Source of the DNA: an uncultured Mycoplasmatota bacterium
GTDB taxonomy: Bacteria; Bacillota_I; Bacilli_A; RF39; UBA660
Direction of reading: 5' to 3'
DNA length: 64,000 nt
Assembly (NCBI GenBank): GCA_947056845.1
Contig: CAMSCJ010000006.1
Span: 1-64,000, forward strand
A program made the translations under genes and the position numbers. This document shows positions 11,933-19,786 of the stretch, one piece after another. Every line of letters starts with the position of its first letter. Position 1 is the stretch's first letter. The notes beneath the pieces were generated by a model. The model searched no databases. It saw only the letters and a list, made by a program, of their open reading frames with translations, and had not been told where the DNA came from.

Positions 11933-12418
11933 TCTCTTAATAGGTCTTGAATTACGACTTTTTATTTTATCTAAAAAGTCTATATTATCAAGCCCAATAT
12001 TTCTTTTTAATATTTCTGTCATACCATCAATAGTTGATACAAATCCGTTGCTAATAATTCCTTGTTGATATTCTTCACTACAAAAATAGCTTAATATATC
12101 ATCTCCGGTTAAATCTTCTCTATCACAAGAACTAGCAACAGCTTCAAACCAAGCTTCTAATTTTCTTCGATTTTCAGCAATTCTAAAATGTCTATCAAGT
12201 GGAATAGCATTTGTTTTAACATTTTCGCCTAAAGCGGATTCAAGCTGATTATCAAAATTTCGAATAATAAATTCAAGAATCGCTATAAAATTATTATCAT
12301 CATATTCTTTATTTTGATTATAAAATCTTCTTCTATTAACTTCCTCTACCAATTCATTTTTTCCATCAGTAGTTAGAATATAGTAGTTATCATTAAATTC
12401 TCCTAATATTTTATTCAT
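11930..12418 (-). CDS. Hypothetical soluble protein
   Basis: A 162-residue protein of mixed composition with a helical C-terminal half (ILSYFCSEEYQQGIIS, MTEILKRNIG). The family is not recognised. The start at 12418 is chosen because AAGAAGGAGGG stands 7 bp upstream on the minus strand; a longer frame to 12481 has no ribosome site. It lies convergent to the relaxase and may be a passenger of the same element. Confidence 0.65.
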   Translation of the reverse strand: MNKILGEFNDNYYILTTDGKNELVEEVNRRRFYNQNKEYDDNNFIAILEFIIRNFDNQLESALGENVKTNAIPLDRHFRIAENRRKLEAWFEAVASSCDREDLTGDDILSYFCSEEYQQGIISNGFVSTIDGMTEILKRNIGLDNIDFLDKIKSRNSRPIKR

Positions 12419-12481
12419 AAATTTTCCCTCCTTCTTACTAAAAGTATAACATATTTTTGTATTTTTTTCTATATCATTCAT

Positions 12482-12745
12482 GGATTTTATGATATACTAT
12501 AGTCAGTTAATAAATTATTACTGGCTATTTCTTTTGCTCAAAGAGTTGTTGTACTTCTCTCTTTCGGGCACCATTGACGAATCTGTTCGAACTATTCGAA
12601 CTTAATATAAATTAATACCAATCAATGATCTTGGTATTTTTTTTACCCAAAGGTAATTTTGCGAAGTTTGGAAAAATACCTAGGGGTATCTATTCTTTAC
12701 CTTTGTTTTATTTGACATAAACATGATTATGTTTATATAAATGTA
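12482..12745. other. Structured intergenic region, possible small RNA
   Basis: There is no credible protein here. TGATATACT at 12488-12496 could serve as an extended -10. GTTCGAA-CTA-TTCGAAC is a tight hairpin. AATACCA (12614-12620) and TGGTATT (12632-12638) followed by T8 form a terminator. CAAAGGTAA (12648-12656) and TTACCTTTG (12697-12705) enclose a second nested palindrome. A transcript of about 145 nt from near 12503 to 12645 is plausible. No known RNA family was recognised. Confidence 0.45.
12614..12645 (+). terminator. Strong terminator without an upstream protein gene
   Basis: A 7-bp perfect stem AATACCA/TGGTATT with an 11-nt loop is followed by eight T residues. No plus-strand gene precedes it within 700 bp, which suggests a small RNA ends here. 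Confidence 0.65.
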
Positions 12746-12774
12746 CTGACTACCTAGCAAAAAAATGATATAAT
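12746..12774 (+). promoter_or_regulatory. Promoter of the prolyl-tRNA editing gene
   Basis: CTGACT at 12746-12751, a 17-bp spacer, and an extended -10 TGATATAAT with TATAAT at 12769-12774. Confidence 0.6.
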
Positions 12775-12825
12775 TTGTTATAGCAAAGTGATGGAGAAAT
12801 AGAAATCTAAAAGTGAGATGAAAAT

Positions 12826-13314
12826 ATGAACAAACAAGATATATACGATTATTTAAAGTCAAAAAATATATGGTACGAAATAACAGAGCATCAAGCAGTT
12901 TTCAATATGTTAGAACTATCTAAAATAAATATTCCTTATCCAGAAGTAGATGCAAAAAATCTATTCATCAGAGATGACAAAAAAAGAAATTATTATCTTA
13001 TAACTGTTAAAGGAGATAAAAGGGTCAATTTAAAGGATTTTAAAGAAAAAAATAATACTCGTGCTTTAAGTTTTGCATCAGCAAGTGATTTAATGGATAT
13101 AATGGGCTTAATTGCAGGGGCTGTAACTCCATTTGGGTTATTAAATGATAAAGAATTAAAAGTACAATTCTATATAGATAAGGATTTTATGAAAAATTCT
13201 CATATTATTGGGGTACATCCAAATGACAATACAGCAACAATATGGTTAAAAGTTGAAGATTTAATTACCCTTATAAAAGAGCATGGGAATCAAGTAAATA
13301 TTGTAGAATTATAA
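12826..13314 (+). CDS. Prolyl-tRNA editing protein of the ProX/YbaK type
   Basis: A 162-residue single-domain trans-editing protein that hydrolyses mischarged Ala-tRNA(Pro) or similar in the family. Typical features are visible: the N-terminal YDYLKSKNIWYEITEHQAVFN, AKNLFIRDDKKRNYYLITVKG, the ALSFASASDLMDIMGL segment, then a GAVTPFGLLND loop, and the C-terminal HPNDNTATIWLKVEDL. This is the PrdX/ProXp-ala subgroup. The ribosome site is weak (GTGAGATG). It acts in translation quality control in the cytoplasm. The exact substrate is not fixed by sequence alone. Confidence 0.9.
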   Translation: MNKQDIYDYLKSKNIWYEITEHQAVFNMLELSKINIPYPEVDAKNLFIRDDKKRNYYLITVKGDKRVNLKDFKEKNNTRALSFASASDLMDIMGLIAGAVTPFGLLNDKELKVQFYIDKDFMKNSHIIGVHPNDNTATIWLKVEDLITLIKEHGNQVNIVEL

Positions 13315-13344
13315 TTTAAATTATAATTTAGGAGTAGATTGATT

Positions 13345-13572
13345 ATGAAAACAAAAAATAAAATTATTATATATAGTATAATATTTGCAATCGACTTAAT
13401 ATTATTTATATCAGAATTATTTATATTTGAAATAGATGGAACTATAGGTCTTTTAATTACTTTGGTTAGTATTTGCATTATGATTATAAGTATAATTAAG
13501 CTTTATAAATTAAGTTCTAGGTTTAAGGGAATTGTTAAATCAATAATTAACTTTTTCTTTAATATAGAGTAA
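13345..13572 (+). CDS. Small membrane protein with two predicted segments
   Basis: A 75-residue protein with two hydrophobic segments (IIIYSIIFAIDLILFIS and TIGLLITLVSICIMIISII) joined by a short acidic loop. ATG 13345 follows GGAG at 13331-13334; a TTG at 13339 is less likely. The function is not recognised. It lies 30 bp after the editing gene and could be in its transcript. Confidence 0.55.
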   Translation: MKTKNKIIIYSIIFAIDLILFISELFIFEIDGTIGLLITLVSICIMIISIIKLYKLSSRFKGIVKSIINFFFNIE

Positions 13573-13696
13573 TAAAAATTACGATTTAACGTGAAGTATA
13601 GGTTAGTTAGTAAGAAACTAATCTATTTTTAATAAAAATAAAAATTTTTGAAACTTTTTTATATTTTCTTACGACTATTATAGTGAGGTGAACAAA

Positions 13697-14242
13697 ATGA
13701 TCGATCAGGAAACCTTAAAAACATTTGATAAATTATATTATGAATCATATAACGATGTACTTAAATATGTTGTATGTAATTGTTCTAATATTGAAGATAC
13801 AAAAGACATAATACAAAATGTTTATTTGGAGGTAATAAAAAAGATTAAGAAAGATGCTAACTTTGAAATAACAAAAGGGTATATAATGGGAATCACTAAA
13901 AATAAAGTTAAGGATTATTATAGATTCAATTATAAAAATAAAATATTATCATTATTTTCAAATAAGGACAATATTGATTTGTTAGATCAAACGTCTAGTG
14001 ATTTTGATTTACAAGATAGTTTTATTAAAGAAACTGATTTGGATATAGTGTGGAAATACTTAAAGGAGAAAAGTGGCATCATTCCAAAAATATTTTATTT
14101 ATACTATTATGCGGATTATGGGATAAAAGACATTGCTGAATATTTAAATATAAATGAATCAAGTGTTAAAAATAATTTATATAGGACATTGAAAGAACTT
14201 AAAACTTTATTAAATATTGGGGGTGATGAAAATGTCCAATAA
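13697..14242 (+). CDS. ECF-type RNA polymerase sigma factor
   Basis: A 181-residue sigma factor. Region 2 is visible at about residues 8-75 (FDKLYYESYNDVLKYV, EDTKDIIQNVYLEVIKK, GYIMGITKNKVKDYYR). Region 4, with a helix-turn-helix, is at about 115-170 (FYLYYYADYGIKDIAEYLNI, ESSVKNNLYRTLKELK). GAGGTG lies upstream of ATG 13697; a GTG at 13688 is less likely. It overlaps the membrane-anchored downstream gene by 11 bp, the usual sigma/anti-sigma layout, and probably activates its own operon in response to an envelope signal. Confidence 0.87.
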   Translation: MIDQETLKTFDKLYYESYNDVLKYVVCNCSNIEDTKDIIQNVYLEVIKKIKKDANFEITKGYIMGITKNKVKDYYRFNYKNKILSLFSNKDNIDLLDQTSSDFDLQDSFIKETDLDIVWKYLKEKSGIIPKIFYLYYYADYGIKDIAEYLNINESSVKNNLYRTLKELKTLLNIGGDENVQ

Positions 14243-14960
14243 TAAAAATATTAAGAAAATGTTTCAAAAAGAATTTGATATTGAGATTATGAAGCAAAGA
14301 ATTCTTAATAAAGAAAGGAAAAAGGGTATGAATTTCAAAAATATATTTAAATGGTCAGTAGCTCCAATTTGTTTAGGAGCTATAATAAGTGGAGTATTAT
14401 TGTTTAATAATAACAAAGAATTAAGGTCAAACATTTATGAGCCTAATATAGAACCTAAAAATAATGTTAGTATGTATATAAATGATGTTAGTAAAATGAT
14501 GGTGGGCTCACTAAAGATTGATGCAGATATTAAAGTTGTAGATGGTGTTAATGTTCCGTATGATGAGTCAATGAACTTTATTGAAAAATTAAGTTTACCA
14601 AAAGATTTTAAAGGCGAAAATGACTTAAAAAAAGATATATTAGAAGTTGTTTATACAAATAAAGATAAAACAGATAACTCATATACTTATCTTAATAATT
14701 TCATATATACTGTCTATAGTAATAGTGATGAACGAAACATTGAAATTCAATTTTCAAAAGAAAATAAGCCAATAAGAGATTATCTTTTTTCAGAAGAAGG
14801 AAGTAAATTATCAAAAATAAATGATTTAGAATTAAGAATTTATAAATATGATAAAGTATACTTTACTGAATTTAATTATCAAGGAATAAACTTTGATATA
14901 GAAACTACTAATATTAACGAACAAGAGCTAACTGATTTATTATTATCAATAATTAAGTAA
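14232..14960 (+). CDS. Putative membrane-anchored anti-sigma factor
   Basis: A 242-residue protein with a short basic cytoplasmic N-terminus of about 40 residues, one membrane segment (SVAPICLGAIISGVLLF) and an external domain of about 180 residues. The topology and the 11-bp overlap with the ECF sigma gene suggest an anti-sigma factor that releases the sigma factor under stress. No zinc-binding HxxxCxxC motif is visible, so this is not the classic ZAS type. ATG 14232 is chosen because GGGGGTG stands 7 bp upstream. Function is inferred from context. Confidence 0.65.
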   Translation: MSNNKNIKKMFQKEFDIEIMKQRILNKERKKGMNFKNIFKWSVAPICLGAIISGVLLFNNNKELRSNIYEPNIEPKNNVSMYINDVSKMMVGSLKIDADIKVVDGVNVPYDESMNFIEKLSLPKDFKGENDLKKDILEVVYTNKDKTDNSYTYLNNFIYTVYSNSDERNIEIQFSKENKPIRDYLFSEEGSKLSKINDLELRIYKYDKVYFTEFNYQGINFDIETTNINEQELTDLLLSIIK

Positions 14961-14994
14961 ATTTTGTTTATAAGTCAGATCAACTAGTATGATA

Positions 14995-15075
14995 TGAACC
15001 CCGTTTCTTGGACAAAAAGGAACGAGGTTTTTATATGAGTAAATTAAGTTATGAAGATAAAGTAAAAATATATGG
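14995..15075 (+). mobile_element. Left-end remnant of an IS3-family (IS150-like) insertion sequence
   Basis: TGAACCCC...TTCTTGGACA at 14995-15014 resembles the terminal repeat of IS150-group elements. It is followed by a hairpin (AACCCCGTT with AACGAGGTT) and by the start of an OrfA-like frame, MSKLSYEDKVKIY. Homology to OrfA seems to end there. No orfB and no right end are visible, so only a fragment of under 100 bp remains. Confidence 0.5.
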
Positions 15076-15220
15076 GTCGAGTGATTCAACTAATTTTTAT
15101 TCCATTAGAACAGTTGGAATGGCTTATAAAAAAGATCCGATAGATACTGCTTCTTATGTCATTTTAAATGAAAAAAACAATGGATTTGATTTAGAAGAAG
15201 TACTTGTTAAATTTGATTAA
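15035..15220 (+). pseudogene. Chimeric frame: truncated IS3 OrfA start joined to unrelated sequence
   Basis: A 61-residue frame. The first 13 residues (MSKLSYEDKVKIY) look like the start of an IS3 OrfA. The remainder (GSSDSTNFYSIRTVGMAY and on) does not continue into the expected helix-turn-helix and is not recognised. A GAGG site sits 7 bp before ATG 15035, so it could still be translated. Confidence 0.45.
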
Positions 15221-15395
15221 TAAAAGATGGAATATAGTATATTAAGTAGTGATTCTCCAGATTCTCAAATTCGTAAGTTTGTTGAATTTGGGAAACATAA
15301 GTAGACGTAATATATTATATAAATCAAATTGTTTTTAGTCGATTGACTATTTATGAAATATAGTTTGAAAATAAATATGGTTAACTATATTTTTT
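15221..15395. other. Non-coding decay region
   Basis: ATG 15228 gives only MEYSILSSDSPDSQIRKFVE and a few more codons before a stop. It looks like another coding scrap. I see no promoter or RNA here. Confidence 0.3.
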
Positions 15396-15620
15396 ATGGC
15401 ATTAAAATTTTTTAGTTATATGCAATTTTTAATAAATTCTTATAAAGATGTTAAAGAAACAATGGACGGTGCCGATCAATTATATTCAAGTATGTTTGCG
15501 CAAATAGAAAGAGTAAAAGCTGGCAAACATGATGTAAATTTTATATATAATAAAAAGCAAAAAAGATATATATATAGTGTACCAATAAAAAATAGTATAG
15601 ATGTTGAAGTTGACTTTTAG
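15396..15620 (+). CDS. Small hypothetical protein
   Basis: A 74-residue frame with a hydrophobic N-terminus (MALKFFSYMQFLINSY) and a basic C-terminal half. No ribosome site precedes ATG 15396. The family is not recognised; it may be a fragment in a region rich in decayed genes. Confidence 0.35.
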   Translation: MALKFFSYMQFLINSYKDVKETMDGADQLYSSMFAQIERVKAGKHDVNFIYNKKQKRYIYSVPIKNSIDVEVDF

Positions 15621-15642
15621 TTAAAAAAGGTTAACTTTTTTA
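15613..15642 (+). terminator. Intrinsic terminator
   Basis: AGTTAA (15619-15624) and TTAACT (15631-15636) pair around AAAAGG and are followed by T6. Confidence 0.55.
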
Positions 15643-15753
15643 ATAATTAATTGTTGATAAATTAGTGGTATATTTTTATTATTTATGTTAAAATATTTAT
15701 TAAATTTAATTTATATCTATTAAAATTAAAAAAATTAATGGGTGGTGATTATT

Positions 15754-15813
15754 ATGCGAAAGTGTCTTGTTTTACTTTACCATAATTTAAAGTTTGATTG
15801 TATATTGTATTAG
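15754..15813 (+). CDS. Candidate 19-residue leader peptide
   Basis: GGGTGGTG stands 7 bp before ATG 15754, which encodes M-R-K-C-L-V-L-L-Y-H-N-L-K-F-D-C-I-L-Y and a TAG. It ends 20 bp before the amidohydrolase-like gene and could couple to it. The good ribosome site is the main support. Confidence 0.35.
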   Translation: MRKCLVLLYHNLKFDCILY

Positions 15814-15832
15814 TTTAAAATAAAGATAAGGA

Positions 15833-16549
15833 GTGATTAAGACAAATACAATTATTAATGAATTACGGAATTTAAATTATCAATTTTTACTTAATGATAA
15901 AAATGGGATTAGTATAGATAATAAAAGTTATATTTTTAAAAAAGGTAAATTACCAATTTTGTTATCTAGTCCACATGCAGTAAAACAGTATAGAGAATCG
16001 CAAGTTAAATTAAGCGATTATTTAACGGGCCCGCTAGCCATATATTTAGCCGAAAAGTGTGATTGTTCTTATTTTGCTAGAATTTTTAATGATAATAGTG
16101 ATCCTAATTTTCCATTGGGTGAAACTTTATCATATATAGAAGATAGTTATTTAATAGCTTTAAGAAATTTTATTTACGAATATAAGCAATTTTTAATAAT
16201 TGATATACATGGTTGTAGTGACAATAAAAAAAGTGATTGTAGTATTTGGTCTAATGATTATGATACATGTTGCTTATCAATAATTAAAACATTCGAAAAT
16301 AATTTTAATTATTATAATCTATCTATTGATAGTGGGAGTGAATATTTAGGTGGGCAAGTTACTAGACAATGTTCTTTACTTACCAATGCCTTTCAGCTTG
16401 AGATTAAAAGAAAAATAAGGACTTTAAAATTAGAAAATTATAATTTATTAAAATCATTTATTGATTCAATGGAAAAATCTATTTATGAAACTTACAACTA
16501 TTATATGGAATTACAAGAGATGGAGATAAAAGATGGATATAATAAATGA
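15833..16549 (+). CDS. N-formylglutamate amidohydrolase-like protein
   Basis: About 238 residues. Family signatures run in order: PILLSSPHAVKQYRE (about 43-57, with the metal-binding His), LSDYLTGPLAIYLAE, FARIFNDNSDPNFPLGE, LIIDIHGCSD (about 124-133) and GGQVTRQC with QLEIKRKIR near the C-terminus. These match the FGase/HutG2 zinc amidohydrolase family. The start is uncertain: GTG 15833 overlaps the AAGGAG site and there is no nearby ATG. It ends in TGA, overlapping the next gene by 17 bp. The substrate is not certain. Confidence 0.75.
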   Translation: MIKTNTIINELRNLNYQFLLNDKNGISIDNKSYIFKKGKLPILLSSPHAVKQYRESQVKLSDYLTGPLAIYLAEKCDCSYFARIFNDNSDPNFPLGETLSYIEDSYLIALRNFIYEYKQFLIIDIHGCSDNKKSDCSIWSNDYDTCCLSIIKTFENNFNYYNLSIDSGSEYLGGQVTRQCSLLTNAFQLEIKRKIRTLKLENYNLLKSFIDSMEKSIYETYNYYMELQEMEIKDGYNK

Positions 16550-17207
16550 AAAATATGATATTATTTTACCTAATGAATTTGGAAGAAAGTATGCAAAACG
16601 GTATAAACAGTATATGTATAGCAATGTAGAGGGACAAGATGGCATTCCTAATTATGAATTACAGAATTTTGGTTGTGGCCCTTGTTCAATGGCAACAATA
16701 TTATCTAGTATAGGCTATGATTTAGATCCAATTGAGGTAGCAAAAATGATGTTACTAGATGAAGGTGGAAATTTAATTGATTTTTATACTAATAAAGAAA
16801 ATGGTCGTTTAGGAACGTCGGTGGTAGGATTTTTATATTTACTTCAAGAGTTAATACGAGTGAAACGATTTAATTTGGAATATCAACTTGTTAAATATAG
16901 CTATGAGCGACCAGAGTTAAAAAAAGAGCAAGTTATTGATATGATTAAGAATGATTATATGGCTTTAATATTAGTAGGACCTAAAGGGAAATTAGATCAT
17001 CCAAGGACATTTTCTAATTATGGCCATTACATTGCTGTTACTAGTGTTAACAGTTGGAATAATGAATTTTATGTAGCTAATCCCAATAAAACAGGGGATA
17101 ATCAAATTGATACTACATATTCCTATGAAGATCTTGTTGCTAATATGTATACAAATACTTTTGATTTTTTAATGGTAAAAAATAAATCGATGGTTTTAAA
17201 AAAATAA
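16533..17207 (+). CDS. C39-like cysteine peptidase domain protein
   Basis: A 224-residue papain-like protein. The nucleophile motif FGCGPCSMATILSSIGY is near residue 50 and the catalytic His lies in YGHYIAVTSVN near residue 168. The later stretch FYVANPNKTGDN supplies an Asn/Asp. This is the Peptidase_C39_2 arrangement. There is no signal peptide or ABC transporter domain, so it is not a bacteriocin exporter. The overlap with the upstream amidohydrolase-like gene suggests joint action on a peptide or cell-wall substrate. Confidence 0.75.
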   Translation: MDIINEKYDIILPNEFGRKYAKRYKQYMYSNVEGQDGIPNYELQNFGCGPCSMATILSSIGYDLDPIEVAKMMLLDEGGNLIDFYTNKENGRLGTSVVGFLYLLQELIRVKRFNLEYQLVKYSYERPELKKEQVIDMIKNDYMALILVGPKGKLDHPRTFSNYGHYIAVTSVNSWNNEFYVANPNKTGDNQIDTTYSYEDLVANMYTNTFDFLMVKNKSMVLKK

Positions 17208-17272
17208 TTATGATACATATTTCTATGAATAGATTAATTTATCAATAAGTGTATATAGTTGCTAAGAAATAT

Positions 17273-17806
17273 ATGATAAAGTTAAAAGACGTATCTAGTA
17301 ATGCATAGGCTATAGGTGCATGGAGTCACCATATAGAATTAGTATATAAAATATCCTGTAGTATTTGTAATGAATATGGGTCAAATTATGATATAGTTTC
17401 GTTAGTATCTTTGCTTCATGATGTTACTTCTATAACAAATAAAGATTATACAGAGAATCATCATATAATAGGTGTAGAAATTGCCGAAGAAATTTTGAAC
17501 AATGATATATCGAAAGAAAAAATTATGTTAATAAAAAAATGTATTTTAAATCATAGAGGAAGTGTATTGAACGAAAAAAATACACTAGAGGATATCTGGG
17601 TTTCGAATGCCGATACTATGTCACATTTTTATATTGTTCTATCTTTACTTAGGATGGTTTATGTAGAAAAGGATATGCCCATTGATGATGGCGCTGATTT
17701 TGTTTTTAATAAATTACAAAGAAGTTATAATAAGCTGTCTAAAATGGGTAAAGAAATAATTATTCCACAATATGAAGCATCTAAGATATTGTTAATGAAA
17801 AAATAG
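17273..17806 (+). pseudogene. HD-domain phosphohydrolase with an in-frame TAG
   Basis: Starting at ATG 17273 the frame reads MIKLKDVSSNA, then TAG (17306-17308), then AIGAWSHHIELVYKISCSI and on through LLHDVTS, ILNHRGS and a helical C-terminus. WSHH, LLHD and the downstream His and Asp residues are the HD metal-binding pattern, so the sequence before the later TTG 17411 belongs to the protein. One nonsense codon separates the start from the domain. A 131-residue product from TTG 17411 would lack the first HH pair. Probably a recent pseudogene. Confidence 0.7.
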
Positions 17807-18153
17807 TTGTTAGATATTGAAATTTGTTCAAATTATTTGAGCTTTAAATATGCAGGTATTATTTTAGTAAGGGAAATTGCAATGTTATTTAATTTTGAAG
17901 TCATTCAATTAAATTATGAAAATAGGTTATAAAATTTAGATGCTAAAGCTCATGGTGTTGTGAAAAGTAACAAAACTTTTCAATCAATGGTAAAGAAGTT
18001 ATATTCAGTCCATAATCAGTACTTATGATTTTTGAAATTGATCAGGAAACTATTACAAATTGGCGTGAATCTACAAAAGAAGATATTACAGATAAAATAA
18101 AAGGCTATTTTAGAAATCGGGGCTTTAATTCCAATACTATTTATGATATATAA
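17807..18153 (+). pseudogene. Degenerate coding sequence with stops and a frameshift
   Basis: One frame reads LLDIEICSNYLSFKY... to ENRL, TAA, then NLDAKAHGVVKSNKTFQSMV... to HNQYL, TGA. A second frame from ATG 18025 continues MIFEIDQETITNWRES and ends RNRGFNSNTIYDI before TAA 18151. The run of protein-like codons across stops marks a decayed gene. The family is not recognised. Confidence 0.5.
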
Positions 18154-18155
18154 AA

Positions 18156-18193
18156 AGGGGCTACTAAACAAGATTAGTATTTTAGAAGTCCCT
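18156..18193 (-). terminator. Imperfect hairpin, possible minus-strand terminator or IS end
   Basis: GGGGCTACTAAA (18157-18168) and TTTAGAAGTCCC (18181-18192) pair at 10 of 12 positions. On the minus strand the hairpin is followed by TTTTT. Confidence 0.35.
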
Positions 18194-18267
18194 AGCTTTA
18201 AATTCTAATTCTTATAATAATAGGCATAAATTATTTTTGAGAAATTTAATGAAATTTATAAAAAATG

Positions 18268-18296
18268 TTCAAAGTTTTAAAAGAGTATGATATAAT
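18268..18296 (+). promoter_or_regulatory. Promoter upstream of the 18.3 kb genes
   Basis: TTCAAA (18268-18273), a 17-bp spacer, and an extended -10 TGATATAAT with TATAAT at 18291-18296. Confidence 0.6.
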
Positions 18297-18312
18297 AAAT
18301 AGTAATTAACTT

Positions 18313-18756
18313 TTGGGGGTGAATATAAATGAAAGATATTACCACAATTCAATAGACAATAAATTTGAAGATAGGACTGCTTTACAAGAAACTCAAGACA
18401 ATTTATTGAGTGAAATATCAATCTATATTGGTAATTTAGACTATCGTAGGATTATGGTTCTAATAGATAACTGTTCTTTAATAGATATAAAATCTATTAT
18501 TAGAAATGAATTATTACCAATAGTTATGAATGTCGGGGATAAAAAGCCTTTTAGAGAGTTAGTAAAAAGAGGTGCTACTATTATTTGTTACGATAAAAAT
18601 GGATATGATGTAGCATCTAAAAAATATGGTGCTGGGCAAATAAGTATTTTCCTATCTTTAAATAAAGAATGTAATCCTAATCAAGAATGTGAAGATTTAT
18701 TAGCAGAAATTGGTTGCGGAGATAAAGTTCTTTCTAGAAAAAGAACCCAGCTATAA
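18313..18756 (+). CDS. Hypothetical protein, probably frameshifted at its start
   Basis: About 140 residues with a central region LDYRRIMVLIDNCSLIDI and RELVKRGATIICYDKNGYD; the family is not recognised. The GGGGGTG site (18315-18321) is correctly spaced for ATG 18329, but that ATG opens only M-K-D-I-T-T-I-Q-stop. The long frame has just TTG 18313 or GTG 18319, which overlap the ribosome site. One missing A in the AAA run after ATG 18329 would restore M-K-R-Y-Y-H-N-S in the long frame. A start-proximal deletion is therefore likely. Confidence 0.5.
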   Translation: MGVNINERYYHNSIDNKFEDRTALQETQDNLLSEISIYIGNLDYRRIMVLIDNCSLIDIKSIIRNELLPIVMNVGDKKPFRELVKRGATIICYDKNGYDVASKKYGAGQISIFLSLNKECNPNQECEDLLAEIGCGDKVLSRKRTQL

Positions 18757-18771
18757 AAAGGAGGAATAGTT

Positions 18772-18993
18772 GTGCGAATAATGGGTGAATACTCTATTTT
18801 GAATAAAGAAAATAGTAATATAATTGATAGATATAGAGTAACTTTCAATTCTGATATAATTAAGGATTTAATGGTTAAAATCAAAAGTGATTCTAGTTTA
18901 ATTCGGCATATCTCTTATACAACAGATTATAGGGATGAAAAAAGAGTTAAGAATTGTAAAGTTAATTGGACGAAATTGGGATGCTTATGGTGA
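18772..18993 (+). pseudogene. 5' part of a frameshifted hypothetical gene
   Basis: GTG 18772 has an AAAGGAGG site 6 bp upstream. The 73-residue frame runs to ...KVNWTKLGCLW and stops at 18993. The frame of the next ORF carries the natural continuation (NWDAYGEYFNAFEVYE) from about 18968. A one-base change near 18965-18975 has split one protein of about 240 residues. The family is not recognised. Confidence 0.55.
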
Positions 18994-19504
18994 ATATTTT
19001 AATGCTTTTGAAGTTTATGAATTAACTGATAGTGCTTATAAATTATACTTGCTGTTACATAGTCTTCTTCATAGCGATTATGTAAGTGCACAAGAAATCA
19101 TTGATGTTAATAGAGAGAATCAAATTAAATTGGCGCAAATTGAACAAAAGATTACAACTTTAAAAGAAAAAATTGCAATAGATAATAATAGTGACAAAAT
19201 TATTAAGAAGGTTAAAAGTATTGTAAAATTAGGAGAAGAATTAGAAATTCATAAAAAAGAACTATTAGCAAAATATTACAATGAGGCTGCAAGTGCATTA
19301 AATATTGAGTTCATGACAACATATAATTTGCAATCCATAAAAGATGAAATAAAGGAATCAATGGAGAAAATTAATGGGTGCTTAGATTTATTACCAAGTG
19401 ATTTAAAAAGAAATATTGAAGCAGAAATCGTTGAAACATATCCAGATGGTTTAGCGGAGCGTACAAAAAAATTTAATGGCAAAATGAAAAAGATTAGAAG
19501 ATAA
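18935..19504 (+). CDS. 3' part of the frameshifted hypothetical gene (coiled-coil protein)
   Basis: A 189-residue frame whose first 12 or so residues overlap the preceding frame. From NWDAYG onward it is strongly helical and coiled-coil prone (NRENQIKLAQIEQKITTLKE, VKLGEELEIHKKELLAKY), with a basic end. ATG 18935 lacks a ribosome site, which fits its being the tail of the gene starting at 18772. Confidence 0.55.
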   Translation: MKKELRIVKLIGRNWDAYGEYFNAFEVYELTDSAYKLYLLLHSLLHSDYVSAQEIIDVNRENQIKLAQIEQKITTLKEKIAIDNNSDKIIKKVKSIVKLGEELEIHKKELLAKYYNEAASALNIEFMTTYNLQSIKDEIKESMEKINGCLDLLPSDLKRNIEAEIVETYPDGLAERTKKFNGKMKKIRR

Positions 19505-19525
19505 AAAACGATAGTGTTATTTTAG

Positions 19526-19552
19526 AATTAGTGTAAACCACTAATTTTTTAC
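19526..19552 (+). terminator. Intrinsic terminator
   Basis: AATTAGTG (19526-19533) and CACTAATT (19539-19546) form a perfect 8-bp stem with a 5-nt loop, followed by T-rich sequence. Confidence 0.75.
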
Positions 19553-19634
19553 TTTTGTTGTTGAAAAAGTAATATTTTTCTAAATTAATGTATAGATATT
19601 GTCCATAAGAGTTAAAAAAAAATTTAAAATATGG

Positions 19635-19694
19635 ATTTTAATAATATTTATTTTAATAATATTTATTTTAATAATATTTATTTTAATAATATTA
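19635..19694 (+). repeat. Four tandem copies of a 15-bp unit
   Basis: ATTTTAATAATATTT is repeated at 19635, 19650, 19665 and 19680, the last copy with one change. The unit is a multiple of three and keeps open a 61-codon frame (TTG 19599 to 19784) as repeated ILIIF, a purely hydrophobic stretch. That frame has no ribosome site, so I annotate only the repeat. Confidence 0.8.
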
Positions 19695-19786
19695 TTTATA
19701 TATTTTATGATACAATATAAGGGAATTAAATTTTATGAATATTTTGTTAGTAAATATTTGTTTAATTATTCTTGGGGGTATTAGAT

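Noticed and set aside
19635-19694. CRISPR array
   Set aside because: The units are only 15 bp with no spacers between them and no cas genes nearby.
19599-19784. 61-codon hydrophobic frame as a gene
   Set aside because: No ribosome site precedes TTG 19599 and the frame is mainly the 15-bp repeat; only the repeat is annotated.
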